DNA from: Amphimedon queenslandica
Taxonomy: Eukaryota; Porifera; Demospongiae; Haplosclerida; Niphatidae
Assembly (NCBI RefSeq): GCF_000090795.2
Contig: NW_003546274.1
Location: 317,171 to 381,170 of the forward strand
Direction: 5' to 3'
Length of the DNA: 64,000 nt
Under the pieces are notes generated by a model. That model made no database searches, was not told the origin of the DNA, and worked only from the letters and a program-made list of their open reading frames with translations. Made by a program: the position numbers and the translations under genes. This document shows, one piece after another, positions 9,821-21,785 of the stretch. Every line of letters starts with the position of its first letter. The first letter of the stretch is position 1.

Positions 9821-11952
9821 ATGCCTTTAGTTCTTAGAGCTAAGACTGTAGTTGTGGGTAAGTAAAAATCTATTTTTGAGTTATAATTTATAAAACACAA
9901 ATACTATATATACATATAGGCTTAGCCTTTGATTTTTGGATCCAAAATCATTCGTGATCTTTATTACATTTTCTGATGCATATTGATTTCCTTATGCTAT
10001 GTAGGAAGTTTGAACTGTTTCCAAAAAATAGTTTTGAGTTATGAGCATTATAAAAACAAGAAAATTTTTGGAAAAAAAGCGAAGGCTATAACCCATGTTT
10101 TTTTCCAAAGAATGGCTCCAAAAATCACTCCAAATTTTTATTACAATTACTGATACATATTGATGTACTTATGCTGTGTAGAAAGTTTGAGCTCATTCTG
10201 ACTTCAAAGTTTTAAGTTATAGCCATTTTAAGAAAATGCCAAAATTCTGAAAAATACCCAAGGCTATAGTCCATTTTTTTTTTTTTTTTTTTTTTTTAAT
10301 AATAATAATAATAATAAAATGAATTTGAAATAGGATCAGAAATCAGTAGTAATGAATTCATAAGTGAAATTAGTAATAATAATAATAATAATAATAATCT
10401 TTATTAATATGTTAGTGACATTGAAGTCGAGCATCAGAGATTGCTACATCAATGTCACAGTCACTGGGCCTATGGTTTTTCCAAAAAATGGGTCCAAAAT
10501 CACCCCAAGTTTTTATTATATTTTCTGATGCATGTTGACGTCCTTATGCTGTGTAGAAAGTTTGAGCTAATTCTGACTTCAATTTTTCAAGTTACAGCCA
10601 TTTTAAGAAAATGCCGAAATTCTGAAAAATACCCAAGGCTATAGTCCATGGTTTTATAGCCCATGGTTTTTCTCCAAAAAATGGGTCCAAAATCACCCCA
10701 AGTTTTTATTACATTTTCTGATACATATTAATGTACTTATGCTTTGTAGAAGGTTTGAGCTGATTCTGACTTCAAATTGTGAAGTTATGGCCATTTTAAG
10801 AAAATGCCGAAATTCCGAAAAATATTTTTTGGAAAAACAATGGGCTATAGCCCATGGTTTTTCCCAAAAAATGGCTCCAAAATTATCTTTAATTTTTATT
10901 ACATTTTAAAATACATATTGACATCCTTATGCTATGTTGAAAGTTTGAGCTGTTTCCAACAAATAATTTTTGAGTTATGAGCATTTAAAAACAAGAAAAT
11001 TTTTGAAAAAAAAGCAAAGGCTATAGCCCATGTTTTTTTCCAAAAAATGGCTCAAAAATCACTTCATATTTTCTGATGCATGTTGATGTTGATTTAAGTA
11101 GCAAATTTTGAGAAAAAAACAAAGACTTATTGTTTTCCTTTGCTAGGTGACCCTGCTGTTGGTAAATCAGCTTTAATCAAATCATTACAAACTGATGGAA
11201 CACAATTCCTCAAAAGCTACTCAATGGTCAGCATGACATACTTAACCTTATTGATACTGACTGTTATAGACACTAGGAGTTGATATTTCTATGAAAACAA
11301 TAAACTTGAAGGACTCTGAAGACATTGTTGTGAGTTAGAGACAATAATGAAAGGAAGGAGAATTGATGCCATTTTATAGGAGCTGTATGTGTATGATTCA
11401 GCAGGAAAAGAACTGTATTCAGACTTTGTTCAAAACTTTGTAAGAAATGAATGTCCCCATTATAAGTCTATATCATTGTCATGCATTATTAAATAAAGTG
11501 GGAGCATCCAGGAGTTGTTGCTGTCGTGTTTGATGTAACAGATAGACAGTCATTTCAGTCCTGTACCAAATGGCTAGAGCGAGTTAAAGCTAGGAAAGCT
11601 GCAGTTGAGCTTGTTTTACCAGGTAGGACTTAAAGCAGTTTGCACTATAATGATAATACTATTCAATCTTTTAGGTGTATTGATTGCAAATAAAGTTGAT
11701 CTAACTCAACGCCGTGAAGTAACAGAAGAAGAAGGAAGGAGCTTTGCTAAATCAAAAGAATTGGAATATTTTGAATGCTCTGCTGTAAGGAAAAAGAAAA
11801 AATGAGAGAGAGAGAGAGAGTCCTGGTGATTTTTATTATTTTTTTAGAAAGAGCAAGATAACATACAAGAACCTTTCAAGTATTTGGCTGAATCATTTCA
11901 TTCACTTTATCAAAGCAAAGCAAATCAAATACAGACTCTTGTCCTTTCATGA
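9821..11952 (+). CDS. IFT27: Intraflagellar transport GTPase IFT27 (RABL4)
   Basis: Seven exons (9821-9857, 11147-11226, 11270-11329, 11380-11439, 11499-11622, 11675-11784, 11848-11952) give 191 residues, matching family length. Rab-like motifs in order: P-loop GDPAVGKSAL, LGVDISMKT, a G3 box written DSAGKELYS instead of DTAGQE, VVFDVTDRQSFQ, NKVD (G4) and ECSA (G5). The DSAGKE form, shared with IFT27 of other animals, separates it from ordinary Rabs. It lacks a C-terminal prenylation cysteine, as expected. IFT27 pairs with IFT25 in the IFT-B complex and supports export of BBSome cargo from cilia. Intron 1 (about 1.3 kb) is filled with tandem palindromic repeats. The stop lies 96 bp before the next gene on the same strand. 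Confidence 0.95.
9920..11125. repeat. Tandem array of the palindromic repeat family in IFT27 intron 1
   Basis: About six diverged units with a period near 170-190 bp. Recurring blocks are ctatagcccatggtttttcc, ccaaaaaatggctccaaaat, ttttattacattttctgata, ccttatgctatgtagaaagt and tttgagctgattctgacttc. A poly-T run and AAT tracts (about 10265-10400) interrupt it. No reading frame of note. Confidence 0.85.
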
Positions 11953-12048
11953 ATAATGCACACATTAATTCTAAATCAGGGCGGGGGTGTTGTTTACTCT
12001 AATATCTATGGTTGTTTGTCATTTAATGAGCCCCACCCAAAGCTGAAC

Positions 12049-15000
12049 ATGGATTCTAGGTCTCCTTTACTACAGTTGATACTGGTGGCTCTGCAATTGA
12101 GCCTTCAAGTAGCTTGTCAGTCAGGATCTGGATCGAGTTCTGGATTTGAGTCTGGATCTGGTGACGACACTACCACAGAAGGTATAACCGACTACCTACC
12201 CTTTCAAGATCTTGGGACTACAACTGGAATTGATAGGCAATGCCTGAAACGGAGGTTGGATGGCGCATCCCCAGCTATAAACATACCAGTTGGTTTCCCG
12301 ATTGGTACTAGCATACAGTCTAAAGCATATGTAAGCATACTCTGTAAAAAATTAAAGATTTGCAACTGATTTTCTCATAGGTTGGTACTAATGGTATTAT
12401 ATCTTTTGATGAGCCTTTTCTCTATTGGTATCCGTCTCCTTTTCCAACACGATGGGGCTCGGTAAAGAGACGCTATGTTGTGGCTCCATACTGGAGTGAC
12501 AATGATATCAGAGATGAAGGAGATGTCTGCTATGAAGTCCACAATGAAGACAGCAACCTAATGCGAAGTATCAGTGAGTTCATTTCCTACAAGTCAGGGA
12601 GTGCATTCAGAGGGAACTGGATGTTGTTAGCTGAATGGAGTGATGTCCATCCCTACCCTCACGGCTCTTTGCATTGGTGGTGGTGGTCATACTATGGTAA
12701 TATTCGATCTTTCACTCAAAATGTAAGCGTATAATAAACTAATTATTTGTTTCATCTAATGCTTGTAGGAGAACACTTATCAAGCTGTTGTCATAACTGA
12801 TGGGGTTACTTCCTATTCTCTCTTTACTTATAACTGTGAGGAGCTCCAGTGGTCTGGTCGCTGGAGAGGAGCTACCATTGGGTATAACTCTGGAGGAAGA
12901 TTCTACAGGAATGACAAGCTATCTGGACTCAAACAAGCCAAGCAGATTGGCTGCAGAAATGAGCCAATGTCTCCATACAATAATGTCATTTATCAGCTCA
13001 GTGTCTCAGCTGATGTAATTCAACAACTACGCAAGAGATGCTATGATATGCACAGAGAAGACATCAAATTGCACAAGGACATTCATGACATTTATAACTC
13101 CTTAGAGCCTTGTCCATGCACTTGGTGGCAAGGTTGGAGGGACAGACGATTCACTTTTCAGTGGCAGGCATGGTATGATGGCTCACTTTGTCATCAGCAA
13201 AGGTTCCCTAGGAATAAAGCTGCTCAATTTTGCTGCTATTCCCTAAAGTATTTGATTATTGATGTAATACTATTTTATATATTTTTTACATTATAGCTGG
13301 CCGGGTTGGGGCTCATTGAAGACAGCTCAATCCACTAGTGACTGGGGCACTAACATGCTTCGTTATCATCCTGGCCGTGACTACTTGAAGTTTTTAAAGT
13401 ATGATCATGAATTCCGTAGGACCTGCTGCTCTGTTGGACTTTGCTCACTCTATTACGAGAGGAGACCAACTAACAACTGTGCTAGATACAGACCTCCTAG
13501 AAGAAGTTAGAATATTAAAAGTTTATTATAATGTTTTATTTTATCTGTAGCTTGGGGTTGGGGCGACCCTCACATCACAACACTTGACAATTTTCAGTAC
13601 ACATTCAATGGCTTGGGAGAGTTCATTCTATTGGAGTTGAATGATGGATCATTTACAATCCAAGGAAGAGCCATCCCTGTCAATAGCGAAGTAAAAGCAA
13701 CGAAGTTCTCTTCACTGGCATTTAAAGAAAATATCAGCGAATCAGTGGAAATAAAAGTAGTCATAAAAACATGATTTATTTTTTATATGCCTCTTTTATT
13801 TATGTATGTAGTATAATGATAATGATTTTACTGTCTATGTTGACAAGATTGATATGTCTGACATGCTATCAAATGTGAATGAGACTTACAACAATAATGA
13901 TAGCAGTATAGAGCTGACAAGGCAGGACACTGACTCAATGCTAGTTGCATTTGCTAATGGAATCTCAGTCACTGTTAACATTACAATGGAGCTTCTACAC
14001 TTCACAATAGCTCTGCCTGAAGACTACATCAATCAAACGCGAGGACTCTTGGGAAATTACAATGGAATTAAAGATGATGATTTAGAGGAGTATAATGGGA
14101 CTGCTTATGAAAATGCGACAAAGCTTAATGAATCAGCTATATATGATGTGGCAAATACATGTAAGTGCATAATGATGCTACTTTATAAATAGCAACAATG
14201 CTTTTCTTTAGGGAGAGTAAAGGATAATAGTTCATCTTTGTTTGTTTCACCAGCTCCTAATCCCGATCCCTCCTTTAAACCAACTTTTGTTGATTTATCA
14301 TCGGTGAATGAAACTGTCGTTGAAGCTTGTGAAAACGATACTGCTTGTGTCATTGATGCTACACTTACTAACAATATATCCATTGGTCTGGGTACACTAA
14401 ATGTTAACAGTGTAAATGTAGTTGAAATGAATGAGCTATGTAAGTATTATTAATGATTGAAAGAGGCATTGTACTTATTTCCTTTATTTTGGTAGCAAAC
14501 TTCCCCCCTACCATGACTGGTGATGCAAACATCACAGTGTTCAACAATGTCCCTGTAACTTACAATTTCCATGTGAGTGATACTGGAGCAGTCACTGTAG
14601 CAGTTAGTGGGTCAGAGCCAAGCACTGGATCATTGAATGACTTGGGGAATGGAGACTGGGAGTATACATTCACTTGGACAATCGACAACCCTACAAGCTT
14701 TTCCCTGTCGTTTGTAGCTACAGATGCTTTTAATGCATCAGCTACTTTAGTGCCACTAGTAAGCAGTTCTTATGATTATATATCTACATGTACATGGTAT
14801 TAGGTTTCTATCTGTGGCTGTATCAATGATGGAAATTGCACATATGACGGAGTTGTAGATGCAACAAACACAACTATTGTATTACCATGTGAATGCCCTG
14901 AAGATGGTGAGTATTGAATCCTCTATTTAGCAATAATGATGATGATGAATGTTCATTCATAGTTTGGGAGGGTCAATATTGTGAGATTGATGTTGATGGA

Positions 15001-16643
15001 TGTGAGTTTACTTTGTGTTTTGATGATGTTGAGTGCTCTGATAATCCTGCTCCAATGGCTGGAGCTTCGTGTGGTCCTTGTCCCCAAGGATTCTCTGGTG
15101 ATGGCACAAAATGCAACGGTGAGACATTATACTAACTACCATTATGCCGGTTTATTTTTGTGGTAGAAAATTTTTTTGCGAATCTTGCATTTCTAAGATT
15201 TTGCAGAATTAATTTCGCAAATAGCTTGCAGACTACATCACGTGGCAATGAAAATGCAGAATTTTGTGGTGAAAAAATTTCGCGATGAAGCAAGAAACTA
15301 CAAAATTCGCGAAAATATTTCACTACAAAAATAAACCGGCATACGGTATTATATTGAATGATTTCAAATTGTAGATGTTGATGAGTGTGTTAATGGGACT
15401 AATCTCTGTGAACAAAGGTGTGTCAATACTGAAGGTAGCTATCACTGCGAATGTTGGGATGGATATCGACGCATTAACGACTCGCATTGTGAAGGTGTTT
15501 GATGATTGGTAATTACAATGATGACACTTTGTTCTGCATAGATATCAACGAGTGTGCTGGTTACAATGATTGTCATCAATTCTGTAATAACACGATTGGA
15601 TCTTATTTCTGTAGCTGCCGGGAAGGATTTCATTTGGAAACTGATAATGAGACGTGTGCTGGTATGCATCATTGAGCAGTATACTAATGTTCTTATACTT
15701 TATAGCTAATGTTAACTGCCCTCCTAGTACTGTTATTCCAAGAGGCGTATATTGTGCCTGGATTAATAACGCTATTGTGTTTTATTGTGGTAAAGGATAC
15801 ACATACAATAGCAGTAGGAGTGAGTGTCAAGATACAAATGAGTGCTTATTGAATGGAGCTTGTGAACAAATCTGTAACAATACCATTGGATCTTTCTCGT
15901 GTTCATGCAGAGAAGGTTTTACAGTCTCTGGAAGACAATGCAATGGTGGGCAAATTATAATAATATTAGAGGATTTATTCTATTATTAAATGATAGATAT
16001 TGATGAGTGCCTTGAAAATGCACTATCCAATGAACCTCCATTGTGTTCTGATACTCAAATGTGTACCAATACCATTGGTGACTATGAGTGTGTCTGTCCT
16101 GAAGGAACAGAAGTGATCAGTCTAGAGGAGTGTGGTAAATTATAACTATTATCATTAACTATGAAGATGATGATAATTAAAAATTTTATAGGTGTAATTC
16201 CGCCATCAATTTCATCTTCATCAACTTCATCTTCATCAACTTCATCTTCATCAACTTCATCTTCATCAACATGTAAGTAATAAAAATATTTCATTTTGAC
16301 TTAGCATAATATTACAATACAGTTTCTTTTTCACAAACTCCTACGCAAACTACACCACCAACTGTACAGACTCCAACTATTGTGGAACCTCTACTCAATT
16401 TGATTGAACTCATTGCTATTGCTGTTGGTGGAGGAGTAGCATTAGCACTGTTGGTAATGCTGATGATTGTATGTGCTATGTTAGTGTAAGTTATGGAACA
16501 AGTCAATGCTTTGTAATTAAAATAATCTTTTTACTAGTCGCAAGAAAAAGAACAAAAAGTCAAAAAGAGTTCGTGTGATGCCAGCAAGAGATCCTAATAC
16601 GGTTGAGCTGAGGGAGCAGTATAGAAATAGACAGACTTTTTAA
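12049..16643 (+). CDS. NIDO-AMOP-VWD-EGF type I membrane protein (mucin-4 / Mesh-like)
   Basis: Seventeen exons join in frame to about 1,194 residues. Order: signal peptide (1-25); acidic Ser/Gly stretch; NIDO domain (about 95-330: [48 protein letters not shown]); AMOP-like Cys/Trp-rich domain (about 345-436: [19 protein letters not shown]); VWD domain from 437 with [20 protein letters not shown]; a GLLGNYNG block; EGF-like modules, of which four (about 873-1078) have DxxEC and C-x-C-x-x-G cores, each on its own phase-1 exon; Ser-rich stalk; transmembrane helix (about 1120-1150); basic tail [10 protein letters not shown]. The architecture matches MUC4, SUSD2 and insect Mesh, which act at epithelial surfaces or junctions. 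The GDPH sequence is the known autocleavage site in mucin VWD domains. Last exon 16538-16643. Confidence 0.9.
15145..15341. mobile_element. MITE with 25-bp terminal inverted repeats and TA target duplication
   Basis: 197 bp in the intron between two EGF exons. The left end TGCCGGTTTATTTTTGTGG is the inverse of the right end (rc TGCCGGTTTATTTTTGTAG), with further inverted similarity inward (GCGAAT...ATTCGC). TA dinucleotides at 15143-15144 and 15342-15343 fit a Tc1/mariner-type TA duplication. No coding capacity. Confidence 0.85.
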
Positions 16644-17204
16644 TAGCTACTGCTGTCATTGTAACAAATTGTTTTATGTTATGTTTTATAGCTATCTGAT
16701 TTACAACAGGTAGGAGCAGCACAAGCGCATCATGTAATTTGGGCAATCAAGAGGAAAGAGGATTCTCTGTTTTTCATTTTTCAAATTTGCCCAACCTTAG
16801 CCCAATTTTTTGAGCAACTTCAAAAATTCATGAAAAACCAAATTTGATCAGAACCAGATCAATATTTCTATGCAACATAAGTACATACATATGCATCAGA
16901 AAAAAATTATAAAAATGAAGAATTCTTACCCATTTATTTTTGGTGAAATTTGGCAAATTTGATAGGAACCACTTTTTACTCAGCATATTAAATGTATCAA
17001 AAAAACTATTAAAATGGAGAATTCTCTCTTTTTCATTTTTGGAGCCAAGAAGTCAATTTCAACTACAACAGTATTTGTTTCAAAAAGTTTTGTGCAAAAC
17101 AAACCGATAAAACTAATAACAATAATAATAATAATAATGTACTTGGTAATAGTAATAATAGATTTAAAAAAACTAAACTGCCTATAATTTCAAATATAAG
17201 AATA

Positions 17205-17235
<31 letters not shown>

Positions 17236-17335
17236 ATCTTAGTTTTTATATTGAGAGAGTGAAAGGGAAAGGAATGCTGCAATTGCAAAACACATAAATG
17301 GTTTAGTTGCTGGCCCAAATAAACACACATTCGGA
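16644..17335. repeat. Intergenic DNA with palindromic-family repeats and AAT tracts
   Basis: Lies between the two convergent genes. About 16740-17075 carries degenerate family units: cccaattttttgagcaactt, ccaaatttgatcagaaccag, gcatcagaaaaaaattataa and attctctctttttcattttt. AAT microsatellites occupy 17108-17125 and 17203-17235. No gene seen. Confidence 0.7.
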
Positions 17336-20300
17336 CTATATATTGGATTCTCCCATTGGGGCAGCCTTGGATTCTCTCAAACGCCTCTGGCGATAATTCT
17401 CATAATGAACCTTGTCTGTAGTCTCCTTCAGATCCTGCATATGGGTCCTGGTTAAGAGAAGGATTGTCAATAGTACAGTGTAATCAGTACTGTATTTTTT
17501 TATTGTGTAATATTGTAATTGGGTGAAGCCCACTAAAATGAGAGTGGGTCTGTATCGGCATACGGTCATCTAACTATTATTAAAGTTAAATAGCCTAATT
17601 TTCGTTTAATGCGGGTGTGGTCACAATGAATAAAATAAAATGGCGGCTATCAGCAAGTACATCTTTATTTGTAGCAGGATAAGACTAAACTGTTATCCAA
17701 AGACTTCTCTAGCAACAATGAAGGCTATGCAGCACAACAATAGGCGTGGCTTGGGGGCTGAGCCCCTTCAATGTTCTACATTCTATTATTATTATTGTTA
17801 TTATTGTGGGGTCTACAGAGTGCTGTGGTTCATTATTATTATTATTGTGGGGTCTATAGAGTGCTGTGGTTCATTATTATTATTATTGTGGGGTCTATAG
17901 TGTGTGTGGTTCATTATTATTATTATTGTGGGGTCTACAGAGTGCTGTGGTTCATCATTATTATTACTGTGGGGTCTATAGAGTGCTGTTGTTCATTATT
18001 ATCATTATTGTGGGGTCTATAGAGTGCTGTGGTTCATTATTATTATTATTGTGGGGTCTATAGAGCGTTGTGGTTCACTTACTTAATGAGCATGTCTCTG
18101 ACTTGAGCAAACTCGCAGTGTTTCTTATTCTCCACTTCAACAAAGCCCCACTTGGTCTGTCGGCCAAGGACCCTCTTCCCGCCCACGCTCATCTCCTTGT
18201 CACTACCGATGACAGCAAAAGGAATGAATTGCTGTAAAAAGAAATAGGATAGAAATATTAGGTGAGGTTTAGAGTATGAAGTATACCTCAATTTTGTTGT
18301 TTATGGCGGATTCTTCTTCATCGTCATAATTATAACCGGAGGGATATATCCGTATGTTGTGGAAAGTAAGATCCTCACGAATCTGATTAAAAAAAACACA
18401 ATTTAAATATTAGAGATGTTGTATCATTAGTATGAAGCCATTTATCCTCTTACCCTGGCTTTAAAGGCATCCCTTTCCTCTATTGTGAGGGTGTCAGACT
18501 TGGCAATGACGGGGACAATGTTCACAAACTCGTCCAAACGCTTCATAAACTCAATATCTATTGGCCTTAAACTATAGAAGAGAAGAGAAAAGGATCAAAA
18601 TGAGAGAGAGGGGGAGGGAGGAAGAGAGGGGGAGAAAGAGAGGCGGAGAGAGGAGTTACCAGTGGCCAGTGGGAGGTATGAAATAAAGGCAGCAGTGGAC
18701 TCTGGTGTCTGGAATGATCCTCTTCCTAACAATGTTCACCTCCTCATGAAGATACTGAGCAAACTGGTCATTCACATATTCTAAAATTGGAGCCCAACTA
18801 GAGAAAAGGGAGAGAGATGTAGCATTCAAACATAAAAAATAATTATAAAAACGCAACAATTATCATACCATTTGTCATTGTTGATCTGATCACCAAACCC
18901 TGGAGTGTCAGTGATGGTCAGTTTCAGTCGAACATTCTGTTCCTCAATCACTGCAAATACAAATAAAGAGAATCTCTTGTTACTACGAAAGCCAGATCAC
19001 TTACCGTGACTCACAGAATTGACTTCTGTGGTTTTGGGGATAATGTGTGGTCCAGGGGTACAAGAGGTACGACTTATCTTGCTCTTGAACAAAGTATTGA
19101 CCAGAGTGCTCTTTCCAAGACCACTTTCACCTGTTGTAGAGGAGGGAGAAGGAATCAAAACCATTCAGACAACAATTAGATATTTAAAGCTGCTCAAATA
19201 TATTTATATGGTCAAAGATAGTAGTCGAAAAAGACTAGGAGAAAATTCTCCATTTTATATTTCTTTTGATACGTATCGATGTTGTTATGCTATGTAGAAA
19301 GTTTAAGCTGTTTCTAACAAATAATTTTCGAGTCATGAGCATTTAAAAAAACGGGTCAATTTTTAGAAAAAAAGCAAAGGCCATGGTTTTTTCTAAAAAT
19401 TGGCTCTGAAATCAACCCAAATTTTTATTACATTTTCTGATAGATATCAATGTCCTTATGCTATGTAGAAAGTTTGAGCTGATTCTGACAAATATTTTTT
19501 GAGTTATGAGCATTTTAAAAAATGAGCCAATTTTGGAAAAATACCCAAGGCTATAGCCCATGGTTTTTTCCAAAAAATGGCTCCGAAATCACCCCAAATT
19601 TTTATTACATTTTCTGATAAATATTGATGTCCCTATGCTATGTAGAAAGTTTGAGCTGTTTCTGACAAATATTTTTTGAGTTATGAGCATTTTTAAAAAC
19701 GAACCAATTTTGGAAAAATACCCAAGGCTATAGCCCATGGTTTTTTCCAAAAAATGGCTCCGAAATCACCCCAAATTTTTATTACATTTTCTGATAAATA
19801 TTGATGTCCTTATGCTATGTAGAAAGTTTGAGCTGTTTCTGACAAGTATTTTTTGAGTTATGAGTATTTTTAAAAACAAGCCAATTTTTGAAAAATACGC
19901 AAGGCTATAGCCCATGGTTTTTTCCAAAAAATTGCTCCAAAATCACCCCAAATTTTTATTACATTTTTTGATACACATCGATGCCCTTATACTATGTAGA
20001 AAGTTTCTCTTTCTGACAAATAATTTTCAAGTTATGATCATGTCGATACATTTATACACATTGGTCTTCAGTCCATGCATTTTTGTGCCTTAGTTGACAC
20101 ACACCAAGACACTACCTAAACCATTCATTAATGAGCCATTGCTAACTAATGCCCTAACACTGTGTGAGTAAGATTAGCTAGTGGAGGAGTGTCCTCCATT
20201 CATTATTATTTCATGCTGTCATTAATTACTGGCTCTATTGGATCATCACTTGTACATACTCTGTTTCATACCAGGAGGGAACAATTTCTTCCTTCCACCA

Positions 20301-21598
20301 CTCCCTCCCTAATCAAAATTAATTGTTGCATGAATTTTGTCAATTTGCTCAAACAAAATAGTAGCTGAATTACAGCTAGTATTAAATGATAGTAGGTGGA
20401 GATGGTGTATAATTCAAATTCAATAAAGTCTCAATACAACAACAAGGTATGTAAACCACAACCGACCGAGTGAGTAAGAGATGTCATTATTATGCTGTGG
20501 TAACAAGATTCTACTACCAAATGTAAACTGGAATGCTAAGAAATTAGATCAAGCAACACTAATTTCTATACACAAAGAGAGAAGGTAGCAGCAGAGGAGG
20601 AGGAGGAGAAAGGAGATAAAGAAAACAGGGAGGGAGGGATGGAAGGAAGAAATTGTTCCCTCCTGGTATGAAACAGAGTATGTACAAGTGATGATACAAT
20701 AGAGCCAGTAATTAATGACAGCACGTAATAATAATGAATAGAGGACACTCCTCCACTAGCTAATCTTACTCACACGCAGTGTTAGGGCATTAGTTAGCAA
20801 TGGCTCATTAATGGATGGTTTAGGTAGCGTCCTGTGTGTGTCAATTAAGGCACAAAAATGCATGGACTGAAGACCAATGTGTATAAATGTATCGACATGA
20901 GAATGTGTGTGTCTTTAGGCAAAATAAGGTCAAGATATATTTGTACAGATGTCGATATGTGTGTGATCACTTACCAACTACAATGAGATTGAATTCAAAT
21001 CCTTTCTTTAGCGATTTCTTCCTAATTTGCTCTTGTATCGTATCGAAGCCCACGTATCCCTCAAGACGTGTCGTAAGGTTGCCCCAGCGTGTTGTCTCGG
21101 TCAATATCTCGCCCATCATCTCTAGAAAATCGGCAAACGCTATCGTGGGGTTGTCTAAAAAATAAAATAAAAGTCATTAATAATATCATTAATTAGCTCT
21201 ATAATTTAACCACGCCTTGTCTGATTACATGTAATGTAACGGTGTCTATTCTATGCATGGAAATCTCTTTCATACTTCCTCTAAGGTTTGCATAATATTT
21301 CACGAGCTGTTTTTCAGGGTCTTTAGCGGTCTGTCCCAGTACAGCTAGTGCTAGTTCTATAATCCTCGAGGAGTCAACAGTACCGGTCTCTTCTGTATCT
21401 GCCTGACGAAAGACCTTGGCAATAACTGTGTAAAGAGAAATGGAAAGGGAGAGCCCTTATAGTTACACATAATATATAATTTATATGTACATGCAGCCAC
21501 ACGCCGGCTTATAACGGAACATATATCTCTCTTTACAGTACACACACATTCTTCTTACCATCGTACTGATTCTGTGTAAGGATTGAGCCACTAGCCAT
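17336..21598 (-). CDS. Septin with N-terminal EF-hand-like pair
   Basis: Exons on the reverse strand start at ATG 21598 (21598-21559, 21425-21276, 21154-20975, then from about 19130 down to the stop at 17336). After GFEFNLIVV comes a septin GTPase: P-loop [17 protein letters not shown] (G3), the septin block [19 protein letters not shown]-like ([19 protein letters not shown]), IEFMKRL, AKSD (G4), and [20 protein letters not shown] in the septin-unique element, ending [10 protein letters not shown]...ESNI. Motifs are closest to the SEPT3/9/12 group. Residues 1-80 read as two helix-loop-helix units: [17 protein letters not shown] and [17 protein letters not shown], which line up with calmodulin-type EF-hands. 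Loop 1 lacks the position-12 acid (Arg34) and loop 2 is degenerate. Septins form filaments at membranes and cilia bases. Start is 187 bp from divergent CCP110. Confidence 0.9.
17806..18075. repeat. 41-bp minisatellite, seven units, in last septin intron
   Basis: Units begin at 17806, 17847, 17888, 17928, 17969, 18010 and 18051, each gtggggtcta(c/t)agagtgctg then tggttcattatta. The array ends a few bases from the splice donor of the penultimate septin exon (18078 side). Confidence 0.9.
19200..20037. repeat. Tandem palindromic-family array in septin intron
   Basis: About five units with landmarks (tatg-ctatgtagaaagttt) near 19287, 19457, 19635, 19811 and 19988, i.e. a period of roughly 170-178 bp. 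Blocks ccatggttttttccaaaaaa and accccaaatttttattacat recur almost unchanged, so this array is younger than the one in IFT27. Confidence 0.85.
20038..20900. repeat. Large inverted repeat with ~270-bp arms in septin intron
   Basis: Left arm about 20038-20310 begins tcatgtcgatacatttatac. The right arm, about 20628-20900, is its near-perfect reverse complement and ends gtataaatgtatcgacatga. The spacer of about 315 bp is AT-rich with no reading frame. This could be a fold-back element or long-TIR transposon remnant, or an inverted duplication. A transcript would form a long hairpin. The arms also place a polypyrimidine/GA tract at the inner edges. Confidence 0.88.
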
Positions 21599-21785
21599 TA
21601 TGGATCCCTCGATGTCTTCCTAGCGGTTTACTTCTCTCCCGCTCCCTTAAGAACGATACCGTATTTACTCTAACAGCATAATTGACGTTCTTTCTAATTT
21701 AAGGAAATTCCTTTCGATATTATTATTATTATTATTATTGACGTTATTTTTATTAAAGACTTTTAATTTTAATTAGCGGGAAAAC
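21599..21785. promoter_or_regulatory. Bidirectional promoter septin / CCP110
   Basis: 187 bp between divergent start codons, with a short ATT microsatellite (about 21720-21738). No TATA box seen. Confidence 0.4.

Noticed and set aside
9920-11125. Regularly spaced repeats resembling a CRISPR-like array
   Set aside because: Units are tandem, 170-190 bp, AT-rich and diverged, within an animal intron; no short direct repeats with unique spacers.
17640-18063. Tyrosine/isoleucine-rich open frames
   Set aside because: They run through the 41-bp minisatellite and ATT tracts in a septin intron.
20038-20900. DNA transposon with coding capacity between the inverted arms
   Set aside because: The ~315-bp spacer has no open frame and no transposase motif; only a non-autonomous or fold-back structure can be claimed.
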